In this document: in pieces, positions 19,480 through 28,294 of the stretch
Position numbering within the stretch: position 1 is the first letter of the stretch
Layout of the letters: every line of letters starts with the position of its first letter
Assembly (NCBI GenBank): GCA_024709165.1
Contig: JANJXF010000077.1
Location: forward strand, 1 to 64,000
Direction: 5' to 3'
Source: Thiobacillus sp.
GTDB taxonomy: Bacteria; Pseudomonadota; Gammaproteobacteria; Burkholderiales; Thiobacillaceae
DNA: 64,000 bases
Program-made: the position numbers and the translations under genes
Notes under the pieces: generated by a model
The model's database searches: none
Told to the model about the DNA's origin: nothing
Seen by the model: the letters and a program-made list of their open reading frames with translations, nothing else

Positions 19480-19564
19480 GCCCGGGTGGCGGAATCGGTA
19501 GACGCAGCGGATTCAAAATCCGCCGCCGCAAGGTGTGGGGGTTCGAGTCCCCCCCCGGGCACCA
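19480..19564 (+). tRNA. tRNA-Leu (anticodon CAA)
   Basis: The 85-base class II tRNA reads GCCCGGG at the acceptor 5' side and CCCGGGC at 19554-19560, with discriminator A at 19561 and an encoded CCA at 19562-19564. The anticodon stem GCGGA/TCCGC encloses the 7-base loop TTCAAAA, giving anticodon CAA, which reads UUG. A long variable arm follows and the T-loop is GTTCGAGTC. It stands alone, with its own upstream promoter. Confidence 0.97.
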
Positions 19565-19903
19565 GCAGTCCAGTTATGGAGATGGCGCGTAGAGCCACGG
19601 GATACCAACCGGGGCGCGACGGGCTTTACGATACCAGGAGCCTCCGGGGTGGCCTGCGAACGCGATCTGATCGCGTCGATGGCAAGCGGGAGCGACTGCC
19701 GCCATTGCAAAGAGCATCGGTTTACAGAACCAATCGGCCAGGCCCACGCCCGTCGCGGGTGCCCCATCGCTTGCGGCCGATCCTGGCCGCCGCTACAATC
19801 TCCCCGGACGTGTCGCACGTCCAGCGCCCTTGCATGGCGCTCTCCTTTGGCTCATCGCTTTCACCGGCGAAGGGTTTCATTCGTTCATTTCAAGGAGAAA
19901 ACC
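19565..19903. other. Gap between tRNA-Leu and the CxxC protein gene
   Basis: No convincing gene is seen in these 339 bases. Small open frames lack codon bias and start signals. The region holds a 15-base near-palindrome, CGCGATC-T-GATCGCG (19661-19675), and a good promoter at 19771-19799. No T-rich terminator follows the tRNA. Confidence 0.5.
19771..19799 (+). promoter_or_regulatory. Candidate promoter for the CxxC protein gene
   Basis: TTGCGG (19771-19776) and TACAAT (19794-19799) are spaced by 17 bases. Transcription would start near 19806, giving a leader of about 98 bases before the ATG at 19904. Confidence 0.5.
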
Positions 19904-20272
19904 ATGCGTCAAACCCGCACCAAAACCATTCAGGAAGACATCGTCGTCTGCGACCGTTGCCATCGCGAGATGGACCCGGAGAGCACGGATCTCGAGTGGC
20001 AGGAACGAATCGCGATACGTTTCCGCGCCGGCTATGGCAGCGTGTTCGGCGACGGCAATCTGGTCGAAGCCGATATCTGCCAGTACTGCCTGCAGGAAGT
20101 CTTCGGGAAATATCTGCGCATCACGGAGGACGATCCCTTCGACCCCAAACACAAGCTTGGCGATGAAGCATCCAGGGGCTACCAGGAATATCAGTTGCAG
20201 CAAATTCTGGCGACGGAGAATTTCCTGAAGAACTTCCGCGAGGCGGTTCAGGCCAGGCAAGAGAAAGACTGA
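19904..20272 (+). CDS. Unrecognised small protein with two CxxC motifs
   Basis: I do not recognise this 122-residue protein. It has an N-terminal CDRC (residues 16-19) and a second pair CQYC near 64-67, arranged like a zinc ribbon with a loop of about 45 residues between them. That loop includes the unusual FRAGYGSVFGDGNLVEADI. The C-terminal third is charged and helical. No signal peptide or membrane segment is present, so it is probably cytosolic. The start is supported by an AAGGAG Shine-Dalgarno 6 bases before the ATG, and a promoter lies upstream. It precedes a GNAT gene by 46 bases containing a strong hairpin. A structural zinc site is an inference from spacing only. Confidence 0.75.
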   Translation: MRQTRTKTIQEDIVVCDRCHREMDPESTDLEWQERIAIRFRAGYGSVFGDGNLVEADICQYCLQEVFGKYLRITEDDPFDPKHKLGDEASRGYQEYQLQQILATENFLKNFREAVQARQEKD

Positions 20273-20281
20273 ACCTTCGGC

Positions 20282-20301
20282 GCCCCGGCAGATGCCGGGG
20301 C
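20282..20301 (+). other. Intergenic hairpin between CxxC and GNAT genes
   Basis: GCCCCGGCA (20282-20290) and TGCCGGGGC (20293-20301) are perfect inverse copies. The gene on the left stops at 20272. No T-run follows, so it may act as a barrier or RNA-stability element rather than an intrinsic terminator. It also argues against the in-frame start of the next gene at 20292, which would fall inside the stem. Confidence 0.5.
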
Positions 20302-20318
20302 CTGATGAGCATGGAAAC

Positions 20319-20765
20319 ATGGACATTCGACCCATCCGACCGACTGAGTTGAATGCGCTGATCGCGCTGTATGCGCATCTGCACACGTCGGACGATCCCC
20401 TTCCGGAGCCAGTGGTCGTCGACGCCGTCTGGCAGGAACTCATGGCGAACCCGCGTGACAGGGTTTTCGGCGTCTACGTGGACGATAGCCTGGTCTCAAG
20501 CTGCGCCCTCACCGTCGTTCCGAATCTCACACGCGGGTGCAGGCCGTATGGCGTGATCGAGAATGTGGTGACCCATCCGGCCCATCGGAATAGGGGCTAC
20601 GGCAAGGCGTTGCTGTCTCATGCGCTCTCGTTCGCCTGGTCCGTCGGCTGCTACAAGGTCATGGTGTTCACGGGAAAAAAGGACCCGGCGACGCGTCGAT
20701 TCTACGAGGCGGCCGGATTTGATCGCCATGAAAAGCAAGCCTTCGTTGCCACGCCGACGGACTGA
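20319..20765 (+). CDS. GNAT family N-acetyltransferase
   Basis: The 148-residue protein (from MDIRPIRPTE) has the GNAT fold signatures: an N-terminal strand-helix RPTELNALIALYAHL, the central beta strands around VFGVYVDDSLVSSCAL, and the acetyl-CoA-binding motif A ENVVTHPAHRNRGYGKALL with the Q/R-x-x-G-x-G/A pattern. A motif B region contains PATRRFYEAAGFDR. The acceptor substrate cannot be deduced. An upstream in-frame ATG at 20292 is rejected because it lies in a hairpin. Confidence 0.88.
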   Translation: MDIRPIRPTELNALIALYAHLHTSDDPLPEPVVVDAVWQELMANPRDRVFGVYVDDSLVSSCALTVVPNLTRGCRPYGVIENVVTHPAHRNRGYGKALLSHALSFAWSVGCYKVMVFTGKKDPATRRFYEAAGFDRHEKQAFVATPTD

Positions 20766-21074
20766 TCTTGCGCGCCCCGGCGACTGGTTCGCCCCTCCCC
20801 GATGCTGGCGCCTCCCCGATTGCAGCGAAGGGGCTACTGGGCTAAACCCGGATTGTCCATTAGCCCCGCTTGCGGGAGAGGGCGAAAACCAGTCCATGCA
20901 CCACGTTTGATGTCCAATGGACAATTTGGGCTAAAAAGAAAAAAAGACATGCAATTTTTTGCCATGTCATGCACGTCTTGCGGGTATCTGCTAACTTCGG
21001 CCATAGGCGGGCGGCGGCGGTGGCGAGCACCGGGCGACCGTCATGGCATCCCGGTGGAACAGGAGGTTGCACGC
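20766..21074. other. Gap upstream of pgi holding a repeat remnant
   Basis: No gene is supported in these 309 bases. It contains an inverted repeat (20839-20940), half of a CCCTCTC-type hairpin (GCGGGAGAGGG at 20872-20882) and an AT-rich segment near 20930-20962 with the imperfect hairpin GACATG...CATGTC. The AGGAGG at 21061-21066 is the pgi Shine-Dalgarno. Confidence 0.5.
20839..20940. repeat. Inverted-repeat element, possible MITE remnant
   Basis: ATTGTCCATT (20852-20861) and its inverse AATGGACAAT (20916-20925) frame about 55 bases. GGGCTAAA occurs as a direct repeat outside both arms (20839-20846 and 20928-20935). The second arm is itself almost palindromic (TTGATGTCCAATGGACAATT). The arrangement of inverted arms between short direct repeats resembles a decayed miniature transposable element, but no second copy is present in this window. 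Confidence 0.4.
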
Positions 21075-22742
21075 ATGTCTTCAGCGGTTCAGGCGACACA
21101 GGGTGGCACGCACGAGGGCGCGTCGCTGCATGGCCCGATCTGCCGGCAATTGCAGGGGCATTACGCGCAGATTGCATCGGTGCACATGCGCGACCTCTTT
21201 GCCGCCGATACGCAGCGCTTCGAGCGCTTTTCGCTGCAGGTGGGCGACATCCTGCTCGACTATTCGAAGAATCGCGTCACCCCGGAAACCATGCAGCTGC
21301 TGGCGCAGCTGGCCGGGCAGGCGGATGTCGTCGCATGGCGCGAGCGCATGTTTGGCGGCGAGAAGATCAACAACACCGAAAACCGCGCGGTGTTGCACGT
21401 GGCCTTGCGCAATCGCAGCAACCGCCCGGTGATCGTCGACGGCGAGGACGTGATGCCGAAGATCAATGCGGTGATCGCGCGCATGAGTGCGTTCGCCGAG
21501 CAGGTGCGCAGCGGCGAGTGGCGTGGTTATACCGGCGAGCGCATCACCGACGTGGTGAACATCGGCATCGGTGGCTCCGACCTCGGCCCGCAGATGGTGT
21601 ATCAGGCGCTGAAGCCGTACCGCCATCCGCGCTTGAAGGTGCACTTCATCTCCAACGTCGACGGTGCGCATGTCAAGGAAACGCTGGAAACGCTGAACCC
21701 GGAGACGACGCTGTTCATCGTGTCGTCGAAGACCTTCGCCACGCAGGAAACCATGACCAACGCGCATTACGCGCGCGACTGGTTTCTCGCGCAGTCGCAA
21801 GCGGAAAAGCACATCGCACGGCATTTCGTCGCAGTGTCGACGAACCGCGAGGCGGTGGCGGCGTTCGGCATCGATCCGGCCAATATGTATGAGTTCTGGG
21901 ACTGGGTGGGAGGGCGCTATTCACTGTGGTCGGCGATCGGCCTGTCGATCGTTCTGGCGGTCGGCAGGGAACGGTTCATCGAACTGCTGGAGGGCGCGCA
22001 CGCGATGGACGAGCATTTCCGGCACGCGCCGCTGGCACGCAACATGCCGGTGATCCTGGCGCTGCTGGGAATCTGGTACAACAACTTTTTCGATGCGGAA
22101 TCGCACGCGATCCTGCCCTACGACCATTACCTGCGGAGCCTGCCGGCGTATCTCGAACAGGCCGACATGGAATCCAACGGCAAGTCGGTCGACCGCGACG
22201 GCAATGCGGTCGACTACGCCACCGGGCAGATCGTGTGGGGCGCCAGCGGCATCAACGGCCAGCATGCGTTCTACCAACTGCTGCACCAGGGCACCAAGAT
22301 CATCCCTGCCGACTTCATCGTCTCGGTCACGCCGCACACCGAACTGCAGGAACACCACGACATCCTCATCGCCAATTTCCTGGCGCAGACAGAGGCGCTG
22401 ATGCGCGGCCGCACGCGGGAGGAAACGCAGGCGCAGACCGGGCAGTTCGTGTCGCACAAGGTGTTCGAGGGCAATCATCCGAGCAACGCCATCCTGCTGC
22501 AGAAACTCACGCCGCATACGCTGGGGATGCTGATTGCGCTGTACGAGCACAAGATCTTCGTTCAGGGTGTGATCTGGAATCTCAATTCCTACGATCAGTG
22601 GGGCGTGGAGCTCGGCAAGCAGCTCGCCAGCCGCATCCTGCCGGAATTGCATGCCGATGCCCCGGTTTCCGGCCACGATGCGTCGACCAACGCGCTGATC
22701 AACTACTATCGACGCATGAGCCAACGCCAGGATGACGTGTAG
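21075..22742 (+). CDS. pgi: Glucose-6-phosphate isomerase
   Basis: Pgi interconverts glucose 6-phosphate and fructose 6-phosphate, feeding the glycogen genes that follow. The 555-residue length is that of the bacterial enzyme. Motifs include [19 protein letters not shown] (about 154-172), [17 protein letters not shown] with the catalytic region, [11 protein letters not shown], and [20 protein letters not shown] near the C-terminus with the catalytic lysine beyond it. The ATG at 21075 has a perfect AGGAGG Shine-Dalgarno 8 bases upstream. It begins a plus-strand run of eight carbohydrate genes. Confidence 0.97.
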   Translation: MSSAVQATQGGTHEGASLHGPICRQLQGHYAQIASVHMRDLFAADTQRFERFSLQVGDILLDYSKNRVTPETMQLLAQLAGQADVVAWRERMFGGEKINNTENRAVLHVALRNRSNRPVIVDGEDVMPKINAVIARMSAFAEQVRSGEWRGYTGERITDVVNIGIGGSDLGPQMVYQALKPYRHPRLKVHFISNVDGAHVKETLETLNPETTLFIVSSKTFATQETMTNAHYARDWFLAQSQAEKHIARHFVAVSTNREAVAAFGIDPANMYEFWDWVGGRYSLWSAIGLSIVLAVGRERFIELLEGAHAMDEHFRHAPLARNMPVILALLGIWYNNFFDAESHAILPYDHYLRSLPAYLEQADMESNGKSVDRDGNAVDYATGQIVWGASGINGQHAFYQLLHQGTKIIPADFIVSVTPHTELQEHHDILIANFLAQTEALMRGRTREETQAQTGQFVSHKVFEGNHPSNAILLQKLTPHTLGMLIALYEHKIFVQGVIWNLNSYDQWGVELGKQLASRILPELHADAPVSGHDASTNALINYYRRMSQRQDDV

Positions 22743-22754
22743 TATAGGGGTACC

Positions 22755-23738
22755 ATGAACCTCATCGCGGGCGACATCGGCGGGACCAAGAGTGGACTGG
22801 CCTGGGTGCGGGACGATGCCGTGAGCCCGCGCTTCGAGCGGGTCTATGCGAGCGCCGCGTTCGCATCCGTCGACGACCTGTTGCGGCAGTTCATCGCCGA
22901 CGCCGGCGAGGTGGCCCCGCCCGAGCGCTTCCTGCTCGCGGTGCCGGGACCGGTCGATGCGCAGCGCAGCCGGCTCACCAATCTCGACTGGATACTGGAT
23001 GCGGCCGCGCTCGGCCAGCGCCTTGGCGGCGCGGCGGTGCGGCTCGTCAACGATTTCGAGGCAGCGGCAGCAGGGGTGACGGCGCTGGCGCGGCACGAAT
23101 TCGTCGCGCTCAATCCGCGTCCGGTCGAGGCGGATGGCGTGTGTGCCGTCACAGGGGCGGGAACCGGGCTCGGCCTTGCCTTTTTCGTCGGCGCAGCGCA
23201 GATGCCGCGCATCTTCCCCAGCGAGGGAGGGCACAGCGATTTTGCGCCGGCCGACGCACGCCAGGCACGCCTGCTCGACAGGCTGCGGGCACGTTACGGC
23301 CATGTGTCGTGGGAGCGTGTGGCCTCCGGCTCCGCGCTCGACGATCTGTACCGCTTCTGCTGCGCCGAACGCGGGGAGGCGCCGGGCGACACGCCGGTCG
23401 ACGGGGCCGCGCTGTCGGCGCGCGCGGCCGCAGGCGACCCCGCCGCCGATGCGGCGCTCGATCTTTTCACCGACCTCTACGGAGCCTGGGCCGGCAATGT
23501 CGCCTTGCTGTTCCAGCCGCGCGGCGGCCTGTATCTTGCCGGCGGGGTCAGCCGCCATCTGCGCGAACGCCTGCTGGCGCCGCGCTTCATGCGTGCGGCC
23601 ACGGACAAGGGGCGCATGCGCGGCGCGGTCGAACGAACACCGATTTTTCTGGTCACCAGTGAGCGGCTCGGCGTGGCCGGCGCCATGGTGCTCGGCCAGA
23701 CCCCTTCACTGCGGCAATTCAATTCAACAAACGTTTGA
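22755..23738 (+). CDS. glk: Glucokinase
   Basis: Glucokinase phosphorylates free glucose with ATP. The 327-residue protein starts MNLIAGDIGGTKSGLAWV with the phosphate-1 motif. It contains RLTNLDW, VRLVNDFEAAAAGV with the catalytic aspartate, and TGAGTGLGLAFF, followed by FPSEGGHSDFAP, the bacterial glucokinase signature. It lies 12 bases after pgi and 15 before glgC, so it is probably in the same transcript. In this cluster it would recycle glucose released by 4-alpha-glucanotransferase or amylase action. Confidence 0.95.
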   Translation: MNLIAGDIGGTKSGLAWVRDDAVSPRFERVYASAAFASVDDLLRQFIADAGEVAPPERFLLAVPGPVDAQRSRLTNLDWILDAAALGQRLGGAAVRLVNDFEAAAAGVTALARHEFVALNPRPVEADGVCAVTGAGTGLGLAFFVGAAQMPRIFPSEGGHSDFAPADARQARLLDRLRARYGHVSWERVASGSALDDLYRFCCAERGEAPGDTPVDGAALSARAAAGDPAADAALDLFTDLYGAWAGNVALLFQPRGGLYLAGGVSRHLRERLLAPRFMRAATDKGRMRGAVERTPIFLVTSERLGVAGAMVLGQTPSLRQFNSTNV

Positions 23739-23753
23739 ACCGGGAGGAGCTCC

Positions 23754-25073
23754 ATGACGATTTCGAAGGACGAGCAGGCACGGCGTTTCCGCTACTACAC
23801 CGAACCGCGCATGGTGACCGCGCTGACGCGACGCACACTGGCGCTGGTGCTGGCCGGCGGCGAAGGCTCGCGCCTGAAGGACCTGACCGCTTGGCGCGCC
23901 AAGCCGGCCGTGCCGATCGGCGGCAAGTACCGCATCATCGATTTTCCCCTGTCCAATTGTGTCAATTCGGGAATCCGCCGTATCGGTGTGCTGACCCAGT
24001 ACAAGTCGCATTCGCTGATCCGCCACCTGCAGCGCGCGTGGGGTTTCATGCGCGCCGAGATTGGCGAGTTCGTCGAGATCCTGCCTGCGCAGCAGCGCAC
24101 CCACAAGAAGGAGTGGTACCAGGGGACGGCCGATGCGCTGTACCAGAACATCGACATCATGCAGCGTCATCACCCCGACTACGTGCTCGTGCTCGGCGGC
24201 GATCACGTCTACACCATGGATTACTCCGACATGCTGCTCCATCATGTGCAGCAGGAGGCCGATTTCACCGTGGGCAGCATCGAGGTGCCGATCGGCGAAG
24301 CCAGTGCCTTCGGCGTGATGTCGGTCGACGAGAACCTGCGCATCACGCGCTTCAGCGAAAAGCCAAAGCATCCCGACTGCGTCCCCGGCAAGCCGGACAC
24401 CGCGCTGGTGTCGACCGGCATCTATATTTTCTCCAAGGATTTTCTCTACAGGACGCTCATCGAGGACGCCGCCGACAGCGATTCCTCGCACGACTTCGGC
24501 AAGGACATCATTCCCTCGAAGATCGGCAGCGCCCGCGCGGTGGCCTATCCCTTCCGCAACAAGGCCGGCCGCCCCGCTTACTGGCGCGACGTCGGCACGC
24601 TGTACTCCTACTGGCAGACCAACATGGAACTGTGTTCGGTCGAGCCAGAGCTCAACCTGTACGACCGCGACTGGCCGATCTGGACCTACCAGCCGCAGTA
24701 TCCGCCGGCGAAGTTCATCTTCGACGACGAGGGGCGGCGCGGCGAGGCGATCGACTCGCTGATCGCCGGCGGCTGCATCCTGTCCGGTGCCCGCGTGAAA
24801 CGGTCGGTGCTGTTCTTCGCCACCACGGTGGAACAGCAGACGCTCGTCAAGGACAGCGTGATCCTGCCCAAGGTGAGCATCGGTCGCAACTGCCGCATCA
24901 CCCGTGCGATCATCGACAAGGGCACGGTCATTCCCGACGGCTTCGTCATCGGCGAGAACCTTGCGGAGGATGCCCGGCGTTTCCACGTGACCCCGGAGGG
25001 CATCGTGCTGGTGACGCCAGCGATGCTGGGGCAGAATCTCTACGCGCGCTGGCAGGACGAATTCGATGGCTGA
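23754..25073 (+). CDS. glgC: Glucose-1-phosphate adenylyltransferase
   Basis: GlgC makes ADP-glucose, the committed step in bacterial glycogen synthesis. The 439-residue enzyme has the N-terminal nucleotide-binding LVLAGGEGSRLKDLT, the fructose-bisphosphate/ATP region RAKPAVPIGGKYRIIDFPLS, GTADALYQN, and GDHVYTMDYSDML. A left-handed beta-helix C-terminal domain follows (hexapeptide pattern around ILPKVSIGRNCRITRAIIDKG). A GGAGG-type Shine-Dalgarno (GGGAGGAGC) precedes the ATG. Its end overlaps the GH57 gene by 8 bases. Confidence 0.97.
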   Translation: MTISKDEQARRFRYYTEPRMVTALTRRTLALVLAGGEGSRLKDLTAWRAKPAVPIGGKYRIIDFPLSNCVNSGIRRIGVLTQYKSHSLIRHLQRAWGFMRAEIGEFVEILPAQQRTHKKEWYQGTADALYQNIDIMQRHHPDYVLVLGGDHVYTMDYSDMLLHHVQQEADFTVGSIEVPIGEASAFGVMSVDENLRITRFSEKPKHPDCVPGKPDTALVSTGIYIFSKDFLYRTLIEDAADSDSSHDFGKDIIPSKIGSARAVAYPFRNKAGRPAYWRDVGTLYSYWQTNMELCSVEPELNLYDRDWPIWTYQPQYPPAKFIFDDEGRRGEAIDSLIAGGCILSGARVKRSVLFFATTVEQQTLVKDSVILPKVSIGRNCRITRAIIDKGTVIPDGFVIGENLAEDARRFHVTPEGIVLVTPAMLGQNLYARWQDEFDG

Positions 25074-26787
25074 GCAGCTCAATGTCGTGCTGTGCTGGCA
25101 CATGCACCAGCCGTATTACCGCGACGGACTCGCCGGGGCCTACCGGCTGCCCTGGGTCTACCTGCACGGCATCAAGGACTACAGCGACATGGCGGCGCAT
25201 CTGGAGGACCACCCCGCCATGCGCGCGGTGATCAACTTCGTTCCGGTGCTGCTGGAGCAACTCGACGACTATGCGGGCCAGCTCGAAGACCTGCTGAAGG
25301 GCGGACGGGCGACGCAGGATCCCATGCTCAACCTGCTGGCCGGAGTCGAGCCGATTCCGGCCGATCCCGCGAAGCGTCTGCGCATCATTCTTGATTGCCA
25401 GCGTGCGCACACGCAGCGCATGATCCAGCCGCATGCCGCCTTCGCGCGCTTGCTGGAACTGGGGGGGGGCAGCGGGGATGCCGTCGATGGCAGCCCGGCC
25501 ACACCCTGGCAGTTGGGCTACCTGTCGGAGCAATATTTTCTCGATCTGGCGACCTGGTATCACCTTGCCTGGCTCGGTCATTCGCTCGCACGGCAAGCCC
25601 TGCCGCAGCGTCTCATGGCGCAGGAGAAAGGGTTTGGGGAAGCCGACCGGCGCGCCCTGCTGGATCTCATCCAGCACACGCTTGCCGGGCTGGTGCCGCG
25701 CTACCGGGTGCTCGCCGAACGTGGGCAGATCGAGTTGTCCATGACGCCGTGGGGACATCCCATCGTGCCGCTGCTCAACGATTTCACCAATATGCGCGAC
25801 GCCCTGCCCGATGCGCCGGCACCGGTCGCGGCAGCGTATCCCGGCGGTGCGGAGCGCGTACGCTGGCACCTGCGCTACGGTCTCGAAGTGTTCGAACGCC
25901 ATTTCGGCAGCAGGCCGGCCGGCGTGTGGCTGTCGGAAGGCGGCGTTAGCGAGGATGCGTTGGCCCAGCTCGACGAATTCGGTATCCGCTGGACGGCGTC
26001 GGGAGAGGGCGTGTGGCGCAACAGCTGCGTCAAGTCGGGTTGCCCGATGGAGCAAACCACGGCGAAACGCGGGCTGTTCTCGCCGGCACGCTTCGACGCG
26101 CGGGACGTGCGGGTGTTCTTCCGCGACGACGGATTGTCGGATCTGATCGGCTTCAAGTACAGCAATTGGCACGCCGACGACGCCGTTGGTGATTTCATCC
26201 AGCACCTGGAAAACATCGCCGGTTTCTTCGGCGACGAGGCGGACAAACATGTCGTGTCGGTCATTCTTGACGGTGAAAATGCCTGGGAGTACTACCCGGA
26301 CAACGGCCATCACTTCCTCGATGCGCTGTACCGCAGACTGTCCACGCATCCGACCCTGCAGATGCGCACTTTCGCCGGCGTTGCGGCGGAGCTGCCCGTG
26401 CGGCAGATGAAGACGCTCGCAGCGGGCAGCTGGGTCTACGGCAGCTTTTCCACCTGGATCGGTTCGGAGGACAAGAACCGCGGCTGGGACCTTCTGGTGG
26501 CGGCCAAGCGCGATTTCGACGAGGCCGTTGCCGCCGGCGATCTCGGTGGCGACGCGCTGCGGCAGGCGACGCGCCAGCTCGCCGTATGCGAAGGGTCCGA
26601 CTGGTTCTGGTGGTTCGGCGATTACAATCCGGCGGGCAGTGTCAGCGATTTCGAGCAGCTGTTCCGCGCCCAGTTGCGCGAACTTTACCGCCTGATCGGC
26701 GTGGCGGCGCCGCTCACGCTCGATGTGCCGCTGTCGCACGGACGCGGTCATGCAGAGAACGCCGGCACCATGCGCAGGAATACCTGA
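25066..26787 (+). CDS. Glycoside hydrolase family 57 protein (alpha-amylase or glucanotransferase type)
   Basis: The 573-residue cytosolic protein has the GH57 conserved regions in order: VVLCWHMHQPYYRDG near the N-terminus (region 1), ELSMTPWGHPIVPLL (region 2), GVWLSEGGVSEDALAQL with the expected nucleophilic Glu (region 3), LIGFKYSNWHADDAVGDF (region 4), and VSVILDGENAWEYYP (region 5). GH57 enzymes cleave or transfer alpha-1,4 or alpha-1,6 glucan bonds. Which of amylase, amylopullulanase or glucanotransferase applies cannot be decided here. It overlaps glgC by 8 bases and precedes malQ, so it is part of the glycogen operon; it may supply the trimming role that GlgX has elsewhere. Confidence 0.88.
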   Translation: MAEQLNVVLCWHMHQPYYRDGLAGAYRLPWVYLHGIKDYSDMAAHLEDHPAMRAVINFVPVLLEQLDDYAGQLEDLLKGGRATQDPMLNLLAGVEPIPADPAKRLRIILDCQRAHTQRMIQPHAAFARLLELGGGSGDAVDGSPATPWQLGYLSEQYFLDLATWYHLAWLGHSLARQALPQRLMAQEKGFGEADRRALLDLIQHTLAGLVPRYRVLAERGQIELSMTPWGHPIVPLLNDFTNMRDALPDAPAPVAAAYPGGAERVRWHLRYGLEVFERHFGSRPAGVWLSEGGVSEDALAQLDEFGIRWTASGEGVWRNSCVKSGCPMEQTTAKRGLFSPARFDARDVRVFFRDDGLSDLIGFKYSNWHADDAVGDFIQHLENIAGFFGDEADKHVVSVILDGENAWEYYPDNGHHFLDALYRRLSTHPTLQMRTFAGVAAELPVRQMKTLAAGSWVYGSFSTWIGSEDKNRGWDLLVAAKRDFDEAVAAGDLGGDALRQATRQLAVCEGSDWFWWFGDYNPAGSVSDFEQLFRAQLRELYRLIGVAAPLTLDVPLSHGRGHAENAGTMRRNT

Positions 26788-26798
26788 TGATTTCGGCG

Positions 26799-26935
26799 TC
26801 ATCCACGAAGGAACGCGAAGAAGGCGACGTCCTGCGTGTCGGCGCTGCCGGAATTCCGGTGCACGGACACGGCCAGACAGGGACAGACTGTTTCCTTCGC
26901 GTCCCGTCGCACCCTTCGCGGACAAACAAGGGGTT
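26799..26935. repeat. Dispersed palindromic element, copy 2 (before malQ)
   Basis: The left arm TCATCCACGAAGGAACGCGAAG (26799-26820) and the right arm CCTTCGCGTCCC...CCCTTCGCGGACAAA (26894-26926) are degenerate inverse copies, matching the family at 8351, 52096 and 53258. The right end gives CAAGGGG (26927-26933), which lies 8 bases before the malQ ATG and is its probable ribosome-binding site. Confidence 0.65.
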
Positions 26936-26941
26936 TCCCGC

Positions 26942-28294
26942 ATGATCCGGTCCGCGCGCCGTGCCGGGGTGCTGCTGCATCCGACCTCGCTGCCTTGCGG
27001 CACACTGGCGGACGCCCCGCGCTGGCTGGAGTTCCTGCACGCTTCCGGGTTTTGCGTATGGCAGATGCTGCCGCTTGGGGTCCCGCTCGCCGGCTTGTCG
27101 CCTTACCAGTCCGTGTCCGCCTTCGCGGTCGATCCGTCGCTGTTCCCCGAAGGCGATATCGACCCCACCGGCTATGCCGACTGGCAGGCACGGCAGGCGC
27201 ATTGGCTCGACGATTTCGCGCGCTTCACGGTGATCAAGGCAGAGCAGGGCGGCACGCCGTGGACCGAATGGCCGCAGGCGCTGCGTGACCGCGAGCCCGG
27301 CGTGATGGTGCGTTTCGACATCGCGCACGGCGAGGCGCTGGACACGGTCAGGCGCGCGCAATACCGCGCGGTGACGTACTGGCATGGCCTGCGTACACAG
27401 GCCGCGGCACGCGGCATCCTGCTGTTCGGTGACATGCCGATCTTCGTCGCCCACGACAGCGCCGACGTGTGGGCGCGGCGCGACCTGTTCCTGCTAGACG
27501 CCGGCGGCTATCCGGAAGTCGTCACCGGCGTGCCACCCGACTACTTTTCCGCGACCGGGCAGCGCTGGGGCAACCCGCATTACAACTGGGCGGCGATGCA
27601 GGCCGACGGCTTTGCCTGGTGGCGCGCGCGGCTGGCGGCGCATTTTGACTGGTTCGACCTGGTGCGCATCGATCATTTTCGTGGCCTGGCCGCCAGCTGG
27701 CACATCCCGGCGAGCGAGCCCACCGCGGCACACGGCGCATGGGTGCCGACCCCGGGTGCCAATCTGCTGCAGGCGATTGCCGACACCATGGGGCCGTTGC
27801 CCCTGGTGGCCGAGGATCTCGGCATCATCACGCCCGATGTCACCGCCCTGCGCCAGCAGTTCAAGCTGCCCAACATGGCGGTGTTGCAGTTCGCTTTCGA
27901 CGGACACGCCAATAATCCGCACAAACCGGAGAACGTGCAGGCGGACACGGTTTATTACACCGGCACCCACGACAACGACACCACGGCCGGCTGGTGGCAG
28001 GCGCTGCCCGAAACGGTGCGCGAACAGGTCATGGCGCAGCTTGGCGCCGTCGATGCGGCGGCGGTGCCGGACATCATGGCCGACGCCGTGCTGCACAGCC
28101 GCGCCGGGCTTGCCATCCTGCCGTTGCAGGATTTGCTCGGCCTCGGTAGCGTGGCGCGCATGAACACGCCTGGCACGGTCACCGGCAACTGGACCTGGCG
28201 CTTCGCATGGGATGCGCTGACGCCCGAACTGATCTCGCGCCTGCTTGAAAAAAACCGGAAAGCCCAACGATGCCCCATACCAAACAGCGGATGA
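26942..28294 (+). CDS. malQ: 4-alpha-glucanotransferase (amylomaltase)
   Basis: MalQ transfers alpha-1,4-glucan chains between acceptors and releases glucose. The 450-residue protein has the GH77 N-terminal [15 protein letters not shown] and KEQ-like segment ([19 protein letters not shown]). The catalytic sites are in [12 protein letters not shown] (nucleophile Asp), [12 protein letters not shown] (acid/base Glu) and [13 protein letters not shown] (third Asp). It is shorter than the roughly 500 residues common in the family, mainly near the C-terminus. The ATG follows the repeat's AAGGGG. It overlaps glgB by 25 bases, and an ATG at 28291 would overlap its stop in an ATGA. Confidence 0.93.
   Translation: MIRSARRAGVLLHPTSLPCGTLADAPRWLEFLHASGFCVWQMLPLGVPLAGLSPYQSVSAFAVDPSLFPEGDIDPTGYADWQARQAHWLDDFARFTVIKAEQGGTPWTEWPQALRDREPGVMVRFDIAHGEALDTVRRAQYRAVTYWHGLRTQAAARGILLFGDMPIFVAHDSADVWARRDLFLLDAGGYPEVVTGVPPDYFSATGQRWGNPHYNWAAMQADGFAWWRARLAAHFDWFDLVRIDHFRGLAASWHIPASEPTAAHGAWVPTPGANLLQAIADTMGPLPLVAEDLGIITPDVTALRQQFKLPNMAVLQFAFDGHANNPHKPENVQADTVYYTGTHDNDTTAGWWQALPETVREQVMAQLGAVDAAAVPDIMADAVLHSRAGLAILPLQDLLGLGSVARMNTPGTVTGNWTWRFAWDALTPELISRLLEKNRKAQRCPIPNSG

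Noticed and set aside
20292-20318. Start of the GNAT gene at the upstream ATG
   Set aside because: That codon lies inside a strong hairpin, and the ATG at 20319 begins the typical MDIRPIRP fold start.
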